DNA of 10,876 nt. Source: UBA5272 sp964393005. GTDB lineage: Bacteria > Patescibacteriota > Minisyncoccia > Phycocordibacterales > UBA5272. Both the position numbers and the translations under genes were made by a program. How positions within the stretch are numbered: position 1 is the stretch's first letter; every line of letters starts with the position of its first letter. The stretch is from NCBI GenBank assembly GCA_964393005.1, contig CAYMRR010000014.1, forward strand, positions 1 through 10,876. Direction: 5' to 3'. The notes below the pieces were generated by a model. That model did not search any database and had not been told where the DNA came from. It was given only the letters and a program-made list of their open reading frames with translations. Shown piece by piece: positions 1-6,208 of this stretch.

Positions 1-1737
1 GTTAATATAAAGAAAAAAACTGGAGCAGTTTTTTTCTTTATATTTATACCATTCGTTAATATTTATAAATCGTTCATTTTTGTCTAGAAGATCTACAGGA
101 GTTTTTTCTTCTACAATTTCAGCTAAAGATTTGTCAGCCAAAATATAACTAGCATTTTGGGAATATAGCGGTAGGGCTGGCATCTCTTCTATTAGCTCTT
201 TATTTATTTCTTCTAAAATTAAATCTCTCTCTTCAGCTATATAGCTATCTCTTAAATTTTCTAAATTTTCATCTAAAGTAGTACTTACATATCCTGTAAT
301 ATTTAAACCAGGATAAGTTCTTTGAGAAGAATGCCAATGAGAATAGAGCTCAGTATCATGTCTTGAAGAAGCTCCAAATAGTAAAATTTCAAAATCTCTT
401 TCTTTGGTTATTTCTGAAATATCACTAACATTATAAGTTAAAATATTTATATTCAATCCTTTTTCTATCCAATAGTTAGCTATTTTTTCAGCAACCTCTT
501 TCAAATAGCCAGTATCTACTGTAGTCAAAGTAAATTCATTTTCTTTTAACTCTTCCAATTCTTCCTCGTCTAATTCTGAGTCATTAGTAAAAGTAGAATA
601 TCCAAAGAAAAAATCTTTTATATTAGCATGACCATCTAATATATTATCTATTATTTGTTGTTTATCTATAGCCTTAGCTAAAAAAGATCTTACTTCTTTA
701 CTAGCTAAAGTATTATTTTTATTAGGGTTAAAAGATAAAAAGTAAATGGTAGGAAGATTTTTTACAAGGCTAGTTTTTTTATTTATTTTTTCTAAATCTT
801 TAAAATCTAAAGCTACTGTAGATTCTATTTTTCCAGCATTAAAAGCAGATATTATTTCTTGAGTATTTTTGTATATATTTATAACTATTTTATCTAAATA
901 AGGTCTTCCATCTATATATTTTTTATTAGAAATCAAAATATATTTTTCAGAAATATCAGAGTTTTTTACTATACTTTCTATTTTAAAAGGGCCAGAACCT
1001 ATAGGTTTTGTATTAAAACTAGTAGTAAGAAATTCATCTGCAGATTTATTTTCTAATAAATGTTTTGGAAGAATACCAAAAGTCAAAGCTTCTTTAAAAT
1101 AATAATAAGGTTTTTTAAGATAAAAAATTACTGTTTTATCATCAATTTTTTCTATTTCCACTCCTTCAAAACTTAAAGCCAAAGGGCTATTAATTCGTTT
1201 ATCTTGGATTTTTCTTAAAGTAAAAATAATATCATCTGAAGTAAGTTTTTGTCCATCATGAAAAAAAGTTTTATCTTTTAATTTTACAGTATAAATTAGC
1301 CCATCTTCACTTTCTTCTATACTTTCGGCTAAATCATTAACAAGATTTCCTTCTCCATCTTTTTTAACAAGCCCTGAAAAGATAAGGCTTACCAAATCTT
1401 TTTCAGATAGAGTAGAAGCTAATACAGGATTAATATATACAGGCACTCCTATTACTCCTTCAGACAAAGTACCTCCATAAAGTGGAGTAGTTATAAGAAA
1501 AGTTTTACTAATAGTATTTAAAGCTAAAAACAAAAAAACCAATCCTAAGATAATGCTTGTCCAAAATAAAAATATTTTTTCTATTGATAAAGATCTATAA
1601 GTAAAAAGGCAAGTAGTCTTAAAAGCTTTCCATCTTTTATTTAGACTTACTTTTTTTGTTTTTTTAATTTTTGAGTTTTCTTCACCTAAAATACTAATTT
1701 CTAATAGATTATTTCTTTCATTAGTTTCTTGATCCAT
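1..1737 (-). CDS. Membrane-anchored extracellular solute-binding protein (SBP_bac_5, oligopeptide-binding class), 3' end outside window
   Basis: The frame is open from the ATG at 1737 to the left edge, giving 579 codons with no stop. Residues 1-54 are a charged, Lys-rich cytoplasmic segment. Residues about 55-74 form one hydrophobic helix (FLFWTSIILGLVFLFLALNT). The rest is an SBP_bac_5 domain, starting GGTLSEGVIG and including the family-typical stretch FFHDGQKLTSDDIIFTLRKI. There is no signal-peptidase or lipobox cysteine after the helix, so the protein is probably an uncleaved N-anchored protein displayed outside the membrane. The family binds peptides or other small ligands for ABC importers or sensing. 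No permease or ATPase gene is visible here, so the ligand is unknown. The C-terminus looks nearly complete (INIYEWYKYKEKN) and runs into a hairpin at the window edge. The gene lies 140 bases downstream of secG on the same strand. No Shine-Dalgarno precedes the ATG. Confidence 0.9.
   Translation of the reverse strand, partial: MDQETNERNNLLEISILGEENSKIKKTKKVSLNKRWKAFKTTCLFTYRSLSIEKIFLFWTSIILGLVFLFLALNTISKTFLITTPLYGGTLSEGVIGVPVYINPVLASTLSEKDLVSLIFSGLVKKDGEGNLVNDLAESIEESEDGLIYTVKLKDKTFFHDGQKLTSDDIIFTLRKIQDKRINSPLALSFEGVEIEKIDDKTVIFYLKKPYYYFKEALTFGILPKHLLENKSADEFLTTSFNTKPIGSGPFKIESIVKNSDISEKYILISNKKYIDGRPYLDKIVINIYKNTQEIISAFNAGKIESTVALDFKDLEKINKKTSLVKNLPTIYFLSFNPNKNNTLASKEVRSFLAKAIDKQQIIDNILDGHANIKDFFFGYSTFTNDSELDEEELEELKENEFTLTTVDTGYLKEVAEKIANYWIEKGLNINILTYNVSDISEITKERDFEILLFGASSRHDTELYSHWHSSQRTYPGLNITGYVSTTLDENLENLRDSYIAEERDLILEEINKELIEEMPALPLYSQNASYILADKSLAEIVEEKTPVDLLDKNERFININEWYKYKEKNCSSFFLYIN
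4..44 (-). terminator. Long perfect hairpin overlapping the 3' end of the solute-binding protein gene
   Basis: Positions 4-22 and 26-44 are a perfect 19-bp inverted repeat around the 3-base loop GAG. Each arm holds a run of seven A or T next to CTG/CAG, so on either strand the stem tip is followed by a T run, as in an intrinsic terminator. It has few G-C pairs, and the T run is also part of the stem, so its strength is uncertain. It lies inside the still-open reading frame of the solute-binding protein. Confidence 0.5.
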
Positions 1738-1818
1738 ATTTTTTAAGTTTTAAGATAAATTTTTAAAATTATTTTCTTTAGCAAAACTTAATTAAAATTA
1801 TTATTAGTATCTAATTTA

Positions 1819-1882
1819 TTAATCTCTTAGATTAAATGGAGTAATAAATATGTTAGTTTAAATAGTTAATCTAAAAACTAAC
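1819..1882 (-). repeat. Cluster of competing inverted repeats between secG and the solute-binding protein gene
   Basis: Three perfect inverted repeats share bases. GTTAGTTT at 1852-1859 pairs with 1875-1882 (8 bp, covering the secG stop codon). TTAATCT at 1819-1825 pairs with 1829-1835 (7 bp, 3-base loop). TTAATCTAA at 1866-1874 can instead pair with 1827-1835 (9 bp). They cannot all form together. No clear T tract follows, so a simple terminator is not well supported. The rest of the gap (1738-1818) is A/T-rich with no convincing promoter. Confidence 0.35.
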
Positions 1883-2099
1883 CTATAAATATAGATAAAA
1901 GATTAAATACGATAAAAGCAATAGCTAATACTATCGTAATTTGAAAAAGTTTTTTTTCAAAACCTCTTTTTTTGTTATTTATTCCTCCTATTGAATCTCC
2001 GCCTCCTAGTCCTGCTCCATCAGAGTTTGCTTTCTGAAGTAAAACTAAAGCTATAAGTAAAATAGAAACAATAGCAATTATAATTAATAGCCAATTCAT
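1878..2099 (-). CDS. secG: Preprotein translocase subunit SecG
   Basis: This 73-residue protein has the complete SecG layout. A first membrane helix (about residues 3-21, MNWLLIIIAIVSILLIALVL) leads into the family signature LLQKANSDGAGLGGG at about 20-34. A short basic cytoplasmic loop (NNKKRGFEKK) and a second helix (about 50-72) follow. SecG binds SecYE in the plasma membrane and helps SecA-driven protein export by supporting the SecA cycle. The length is normal for the family. The ATG at 2099 is the only sensible start and has no Shine-Dalgarno. An extended -10 promoter ends nine bases upstream, so the message should be leaderless or nearly so. The gene sits 57 bases after dnaE and could also be reached by read-through. 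The downstream membrane-anchored binding protein is a plausible Sec client, but that link is only positional. Confidence 0.95.
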   Translation of the reverse strand: MNWLLIIIAIVSILLIALVLLQKANSDGAGLGGGDSIGGINNKKRGFEKKLFQITIVLAIAFIVFNLLSIFIG

Positions 2100-2108
2100 G
2101 ATAGGGGT

Positions 2109-2136
2109 ATTATATCAAAAATAGTATTTTTTGCAA
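2109..2136 (-). promoter_or_regulatory. Extended -10 sigma-70-type promoter for secG
   Basis: Reading the minus strand, -35 TTGCAA (2136-2131) is separated by 16 bases from a perfect -10 TATAAT (2114-2109). The -10 is preceded by TGA, an extended -10 (TGn). Transcription should start near 2102, only two or three bases before the secG ATG at 2099. The -35 begins the 10-mer TTGCAAAAAA, which also forms the -35 of the rpmF promoter. Confidence 0.75.
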
Positions 2137-2156
2137 GTTTTAAATAAAGGGAAAAT

Positions 2157-5100
2157 TTATCTCAATTCTTGTATATTTTCTACAGCTAAAGTGATAGATC
2201 CATTTCTTTTCACCACTTTTCCTATAAAAGCCAAAGGTTTAAAAGCTTTAATTTTTTCTCTCAATATTTTATAAGTTTTTGGAAATACTGCTACTTCAAA
2301 TTGAGAAGTGGTATCAGAAATTTTTAATAAAGCCATATGGTCTCCTTGTCTGGTTTTGGTAATTTTTATCTTTTCTATTAAAGCTGGAAAAGTTACTGTA
2401 CGATTTTCTAAAACATCTCCATTAGCTTCTTCTAAAATATTTTTAATATTTATTTTTCTACTGACTATAGTATCTCTCCATTTATCAAGTGGGGTTCCAG
2501 AAATATAGCACCCTAAAAGTTCTTTTTCCCAATTAAGTTTTTCTTCTTTGCTAGCTTCTTTACTAGGCCTCAATGTAAAGCTCATTACTTCACTATCTCC
2601 AAATAAATCAAAAAGGTTTTCTTGCTCTTTATTATCTTTAATATGTTTTTTATGATATTCCAAAATACTGTCTATATTTTCTAACATTTGCTTTCTTTCT
2701 CCAAAATCATCCATTGCTCCACACTTTATTAATGCTTCCAAAGATTTTCTATTCAAATCTTTATGGTTTACTCTATGGATAAAGTCTTCTAGGTTTTTAT
2801 ATATTCCTTTTCTTTTTCTTTCCTTGATAATAGCATCAGCTATATTACCTCCTAGATTTTTAATAGTATAAAGTCCAAAACGAATTGCTTCACCATAAAG
2901 TTTATCTTTTTCATTTTCTACTATAGAAAATCCCCCCAAAGAATAATTTACATTTGGTGGCAAAATTTGTATTTTCATTCTCTCTGCTTCACTTATAATT
3001 TCTGAAATCTTATCTATATCTCCTGATTCTTCTGTAAGAATAGCAGTAATAAAAGCTACAGGATAATTAGCTTTCATAAAGGCTGTCTGATAAGCAACTC
3101 TTCCATAAGATGCTGAGTGTGCTTTATTAAATCCATAAGCAGCAAAAGGCTCTATCCAATGCCAAAGCTCTTCAGCTTTAGCTCTAGGCCATTTAGAATG
3201 GTTTATACAACCTTCTATAAACTTTACTTTTTGCTTCTGCATTTCTTCTGGTATTTTTTTACCTACAGCTTTACGAAATTTGTCTGCTTCTCCCCAAGTG
3301 TAGCCAGCAATTTTTATGGCCATAAGTAAAAGGTCGTCTTGATATACTAGCACTCCAAAAGTTTTTTCTAAAATCTCTTTAAGGTTTGCATCATCATATA
3401 GATAAGTTACTAATTTTGGATTATGTTTTCTTTCTATATATATAGGAATATTATTTATAGGTCCAGGGCGATAAAGAGCCACCATAGCATTAATATCAAA
3501 AATAGTAGAAGGTTTAAGATCTTTTAAGAATTTGGTCATACCAGAACCATTTAGTTGAAAAAGTCCCATAGTCTCTCCTCTTGAAAGTAATTCAAAAGTT
3601 TTTTTATCTTCGAGATCTATTTTTTCTATATCTATTTCTTTACCATATCTTTCTTTTACCAAATTAAGAGAAGTCTTTAATATGGTCAAATTTCTTATCC
3701 CTAAAAAGTCAAATTTTAAGAGACCTGCATTATCTTCATCTACAGAATGCATATCGTATTGGGTTATTATTTTTCCTTCTCCTTTTGGATCCCATTGAAG
3801 AGGGGAAAATTTTTCTACTTTAGTAGGAGAGATTACTACTCCTGCAGCATGCACTCCTATATGCCTTACAAGTCCTTCTACTTTTTTAGCCATGTCTACT
3901 ATTATCTGAACTTCTCTTTCTGTATCATAAAGATTTTTAAATTCTTCTACTTCTTCTAAAGCAGTATCTATAAAAACAGGGAAGCCTTGTTTTGGCATAG
4001 GTATTAGCTTTGAAATTTTATCTCCTAAAGTATAAGGATATTTCATGGCTCTAGCTACATCTCTTACAGCACCTCTTGCAAGCATAGTACCAAAAGTACC
4101 TATTTGGGCTACATTTTTTTTACCATACTTTTCTCTTACATAATCAATCATTTCATCTCTTCTATTATCTGCATAGTCCATATCTATATCTGGAGCAGAT
4201 GGTCTTTCTGGGTTTAAAAATCTTTCAAAAGGTATTTGATAAATAAGAGGGTCACATTTTGTAATTTGTAGTAAATAAGTAGCCATAGATCCTGCTACAG
4301 ACCCTCTAATATTAGTAAGTATTCCATTGTCAGCTGCATATTTTAAAAGGTCGTATACTACTAAAAAGTAGGGAGCATATCCTTTAGTTTTTATAATATC
4401 TAGCTCATAATCAAGCCTTTTGAGCACTTCTTCTTTTCTACTTTCTTCTATGTTTTGTTTTACCATTCCTTCTACAGCCAAATTTCTTAAAACATCATCT
4501 AAAGTTTTACCTTCGTTTAAATCCTTTTCATAATCTTTGGCTATATTTGGAAAATGCCATTTTCCTAGCTCTATTTCACAGTTAAGGCTTTCAGCAAGAT
4601 TGTAAGTATTTTTAAAAATGTCTATATTATAATCTGTTTTAATATCACCAAAAATATCTTCTGCTTTTTTAGAGTTAATAAAAGAAAAATCATCTCTATT
4701 AAACTTATATTGATAGAGTTCGTCATCTTCGGGTTCTCCGTGAATACTAAAAAGTATTTTGTGAGCCGATTTATCATTGTCACTCAAATAGTGTGAGTTT
4801 TGTGTAGCTATAATTCTAAATTCTTCTTTTAAAAACTCTTTAGCAAATTCTAGGGTATGTTTTTTGATTTCTTTAAAATAATTAAAATATTCTTGCGGCA
4901 CTATTTCTAAATAAAAACTTTTTTCTCCAAAAATCTCTTCAAATTTATTAATAAGATTTTTAGCTTTTTCAAAATTACTTTTTACTAGTAAGTCAGAAAT
5001 TTCTCCATCTCCTCCTCCAGAAAGAATAATAAGTCCAGAGTCTTTATTAAAATTATCTTTTAAATCTTTAAAAATTATATGTGGATTTTTTTGATCTTTT

Positions 5101-5429
5101 AAATTAGCTAAAGAAACTAAAGACATTAAAGATTCATAACCATTATTATTTTTAGCCAAAAATACTAATTTATATTTCTTTTTAGAATTATTTTCATGTT
5201 TATAATCTAGCTCTACTCCTAGTATAGGTTTTATATTTTTAGCTTTACAAGCTTTATAAAACTCTATAGCTCCATGCATATTATTATAATCAGTAAGAGC
5301 TAAAAAGGGCATTTTATATTCTTCAGCTTTAGAAATTAGCTCTTTTATTTTTGGAAGAGATTTTAAAATAGAAAAATGAGAATGTGTTCGTAAATGTATA
5401 AAAGGGTATTTTTTAATTTCTTTTGACAT
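2157..5429 (-). CDS. dnaE: DNA polymerase III subunit alpha (DnaE)
   Basis: This is the replicative polymerase catalytic subunit, 1090 residues against roughly 1160 in E. coli. Domain order: PHP (about 9-220), palm with the catalytic PDIDMD motif at 413-418 and a third aspartate in KFDFLG (D574), and fingers with YQDDLLLMAIKIAGYTWGEA at 696-715. A helix-hairpin-helix region (about 877-912), a clamp-binding QENLF at 936-940 and a C-terminal OB fold (about 1011-1087) follow. The protein stops at the end of the OB fold, so the tau-binding C-terminal domain of E. coli alpha seems to be missing. The PHP metal site is degenerate: R14, Y48, G139 and N211 replace the usual H, H, C and D, so PHP-based proofreading is unlikely. 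The start ATG gives the normal N-terminus just before the PHP motif HLRTHS. There is no Shine-Dalgarno. Confidence 0.98.
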   Translation of the reverse strand: MSKEIKKYPFIHLRTHSHFSILKSLPKIKELISKAEEYKMPFLALTDYNNMHGAIEFYKACKAKNIKPILGVELDYKHENNSKKKYKLVFLAKNNNGYESLMSLVSLANLKDQKNPHIIFKDLKDNFNKDSGLIILSGGGDGEISDLLVKSNFEKAKNLINKFEEIFGEKSFYLEIVPQEYFNYFKEIKKHTLEFAKEFLKEEFRIIATQNSHYLSDNDKSAHKILFSIHGEPEDDELYQYKFNRDDFSFINSKKAEDIFGDIKTDYNIDIFKNTYNLAESLNCEIELGKWHFPNIAKDYEKDLNEGKTLDDVLRNLAVEGMVKQNIEESRKEEVLKRLDYELDIIKTKGYAPYFLVVYDLLKYAADNGILTNIRGSVAGSMATYLLQITKCDPLIYQIPFERFLNPERPSAPDIDMDYADNRRDEMIDYVREKYGKKNVAQIGTFGTMLARGAVRDVARAMKYPYTLGDKISKLIPMPKQGFPVFIDTALEEVEEFKNLYDTEREVQIIVDMAKKVEGLVRHIGVHAAGVVISPTKVEKFSPLQWDPKGEGKIITQYDMHSVDEDNAGLLKFDFLGIRNLTILKTSLNLVKERYGKEIDIEKIDLEDKKTFELLSRGETMGLFQLNGSGMTKFLKDLKPSTIFDINAMVALYRPGPINNIPIYIERKHNPKLVTYLYDDANLKEILEKTFGVLVYQDDLLLMAIKIAGYTWGEADKFRKAVGKKIPEEMQKQKVKFIEGCINHSKWPRAKAEELWHWIEPFAAYGFNKAHSASYGRVAYQTAFMKANYPVAFITAILTEESGDIDKISEIISEAERMKIQILPPNVNYSLGGFSIVENEKDKLYGEAIRFGLYTIKNLGGNIADAIIKERKRKGIYKNLEDFIHRVNHKDLNRKSLEALIKCGAMDDFGERKQMLENIDSILEYHKKHIKDNKEQENLFDLFGDSEVMSFTLRPSKEASKEEKLNWEKELLGCYISGTPLDKWRDTIVSRKINIKNILEEANGDVLENRTVTFPALIEKIKITKTRQGDHMALLKISDTTSQFEVAVFPKTYKILREKIKAFKPLAFIGKVVKRNGSITLAVENIQELR

Positions 5430-5461
5430 ATAGATAAAGTTTTAATCCAAATAAATTGAAT

Positions 5462-5477
5462 ACTTTAAGCTTAAAGT
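5462..5477. promoter_or_regulatory. Perfect 16-bp palindrome in the dnaE / Cys-rich gene divergent region (candidate operator)
   Basis: ACTTTAAGCTTAAAGT is a perfect 16-bp palindrome in the 165-base divergent region. Its core TAAGCTTA (5466-5473) recurs at 5552-5559, where it spans the last base of the -10 and the predicted start site of the Cys-rich gene. A binding site for a dimeric regulator is an inference. A palindrome of this length could also arise by chance in DNA this AT-rich. Confidence 0.35.
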
Positions 5478-5494
5478 TTATTTTAGATAATTAA

Positions 5495-5503
5495 ATATTA
5501 GCA
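5495..5503 (-). promoter_or_regulatory. Possible extended -10 element for dnaE
   Basis: On the minus strand TGC TAATAT fits an extended -10 (TGn plus a -10-like hexamer) at 5503-5495. The best-placed -35 (CTCTTT, 5523-5518) is poor. Transcription would start near 5488, giving a leader of about 59 bases that contains the 16-bp palindrome. It is back-to-back with the promoter of the plus-strand gene. No better promoter for dnaE was found in the gap. Confidence 0.3.
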
Positions 5504-5523
5504 TGGTGAAAAAAAATAAAGAG

Positions 5524-5552
5524 TTGACACTAAAGATTAATTTGATTAGAAT
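5524..5552 (+). promoter_or_regulatory. Strong sigma-70-type promoter for the Cys-rich small gene
   Basis: Consensus -35 TTGACA (5524-5529), 17-base spacer, and -10 TAGAAT (5547-5552). The predicted start is near 5559, about 36 bases before the ATG at 5595. It has the only perfect -35 in the window. The octamer palindrome TAAGCTTA overlaps its -10/+1 region. Confidence 0.8.
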
Positions 5553-5594
5553 AAGCTTAGATATTGTAAATGGTTTAATTTAAAAAGATTTATC

Positions 5595-5819
5595 ATGGAG
5601 GAAAGAAAAGATTATTTTGTGGAAAGAACAAAAAGTATCTGTACAGGTTGTTTAAGTTTAGATTATGCAGAACATTCTTGTTTAGGAAAAGAAGGTCTTA
5701 ACTTGTGTGAATGTGAAAATCTTGAATGTCAAATTAGGCAAAGAAGAGTTACCTTAAAGAAAGCTAATTCTTTAAGGATAAAAAGATTGATGACCTCCTT
5801 AAAAACCAACAGAAATTAA
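5595..5819 (+). CDS. Small cysteine-rich protein of unknown function (possible metal-binding)
   Basis: I do not recognise this 74-residue protein. Six cysteines lie in the first 45 residues (C16, C19, C29, C38, C40, C45), arranged CxxC, then C, then CxC, then C. This suggests zinc or another metal, or possibly an iron-sulfur site. The last 28 residues are basic (RQRR, KKAN, RIKRLM), suiting RNA, DNA or ribosome contact. There is no signal peptide or membrane helix, so it is probably cytoplasmic. That it is a real gene is supported by the consensus promoter upstream, the hairpin terminator just after the TAA, and codon use like its neighbours. It appears to be transcribed alone. The position usually held near rpmF in other bacteria by YceD/DUF177 is filled by this unrelated, much shorter protein. 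A GGAGG lies inside codons 1-3 and cannot serve this start. Confidence 0.75.
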   Translation: MEERKDYFVERTKSICTGCLSLDYAEHSCLGKEGLNLCECENLECQIRQRRVTLKKANSLRIKRLMTSLKTNRN

Positions 5820-5841
5820 ATTTTTTAAAAATTAAAAAACT

Positions 5842-5876
5842 AAATAGCTAATATTATGATTAGCTATTTTCTTTTT
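5842..5876 (+). terminator. Intrinsic terminator after the Cys-rich gene
   Basis: AAATAGCTAAT (5842-5852) pairs perfectly with ATTAGCTATTT (5859-5869) across a 6-base loop, followed by the T-rich TCTTTTT. The stem is 11 bp with two G-C pairs. It separates the Cys-rich gene from the rpmF promoter, which begins nine bases further on. Confidence 0.75.
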
Positions 5877-5884
5877 AAGAGTAT

Positions 5885-5913
5885 TTGCAAAAAAGAGAGA
5901 AAAGTGTTATCAT
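5885..5913 (+). promoter_or_regulatory. Extended -10 promoter for rpmF
   Basis: -35 TTGCAA (5885-5890), 17-base spacer, and -10 TATCAT (5908-5913) preceded by TGT (extended -10). Transcription should start near 5920, leaving a leader of about 26 bases that is A/T-rich and has no Shine-Dalgarno. The -35 context TTGCAAAAAA is identical to that of the secG promoter. Confidence 0.7.
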
Positions 5914-5945
5914 TTTAAACAACAATATCAATATAAATTAAATTT

Positions 5946-6131
5946 ATGGTAATAAGAATGCGTCATACAAGGGCTCACACAAAAAACAGAAGGAGCCATC
6001 ATGCTCTCAAAAAAGCTAATCTTCATGCTTGCCCAGATTGTGGAGCTATGATTAGACCTCATATTGCATGTGAAGTTTGCGGAATGTATAAAGGAAGAGT
6101 AGTTAGAAAAGTAAAAGCTAAAGTAGCTTAA
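5946..6131 (+). CDS. rpmF: 50S ribosomal protein L32
   Basis: This 61-residue protein is a structural part of the large ribosomal subunit. It has the N-terminal basic region MRHTRAHTKNRRSHHALKKA (residues 5-24) and a zinc ribbon of two cysteine pairs, C29-x2-C32 and C42-x2-C45. It ends in a basic tail (VVRKVKAKVA). The zinc-binding cysteines are intact, so this is the zinc-dependent form. I chose the ATG at 5946 over the in-frame ATG at 5958 because L32 proteins of this lineage commonly begin M-V-x-R-M-R-H-T-R. The gene has its own promoter and is followed by a terminator whose T run merges with the promoter of the next gene, so rpmF can be expressed separately from the nusB-rnc pair. Confidence 0.96.
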   Translation: MVIRMRHTRAHTKNRRSHHALKKANLHACPDCGAMIRPHIACEVCGMYKGRVVRKVKAKVA

Positions 6132-6150
6132 TACTTTTTTATTCTAAATA

Positions 6151-6183
6151 AAAATAAAACCGATAAAAAGGTTTTATTTTTTT
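6151..6183 (+). terminator. Intrinsic terminator after rpmF, abutting the nusB promoter
   Basis: AAAATAAAACC (6151-6161) pairs perfectly with GGTTTTATTTT (6170-6180) across an 8-base loop, and T residues continue to 6183. The next base begins the extended -10 of the nusB-Nudix gene, so terminator and promoter are effectively fused. Confidence 0.75.
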
Positions 6184-6184
6184 A

Positions 6185-6193
6185 TGATATAAT
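6185..6193 (+). promoter_or_regulatory. Extended -10 promoter for nusB-nudix-rnc
   Basis: TGA TATAAT is a perfect extended -10. Any -35 would fall inside the rpmF terminator (about 6165-6170) and is poor, so the TGn element probably compensates. The predicted start is near 6200, about nine bases before the ATG at 6209: a very short leader with no Shine-Dalgarno. Confidence 0.65.
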
Positions 6194-6208
6194 TTATTTA
6201 GTAAATAT

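Noticed and set aside
2308..3959. Several plus-strand frames of 66-70 codons opposite dnaE
   Set aside because: They are Phe/Ser-rich complements of Lys/Glu-rich DnaE codons with no domain or regulatory signals.
5597..5601. GGAGG as a ribosome-binding site
   Set aside because: It lies inside codons 1-3 of the Cys-rich gene. The next possible in-frame start, GTG at 5619, is 17 bases away, too far for a Shine-Dalgarno, so it is probably chance.
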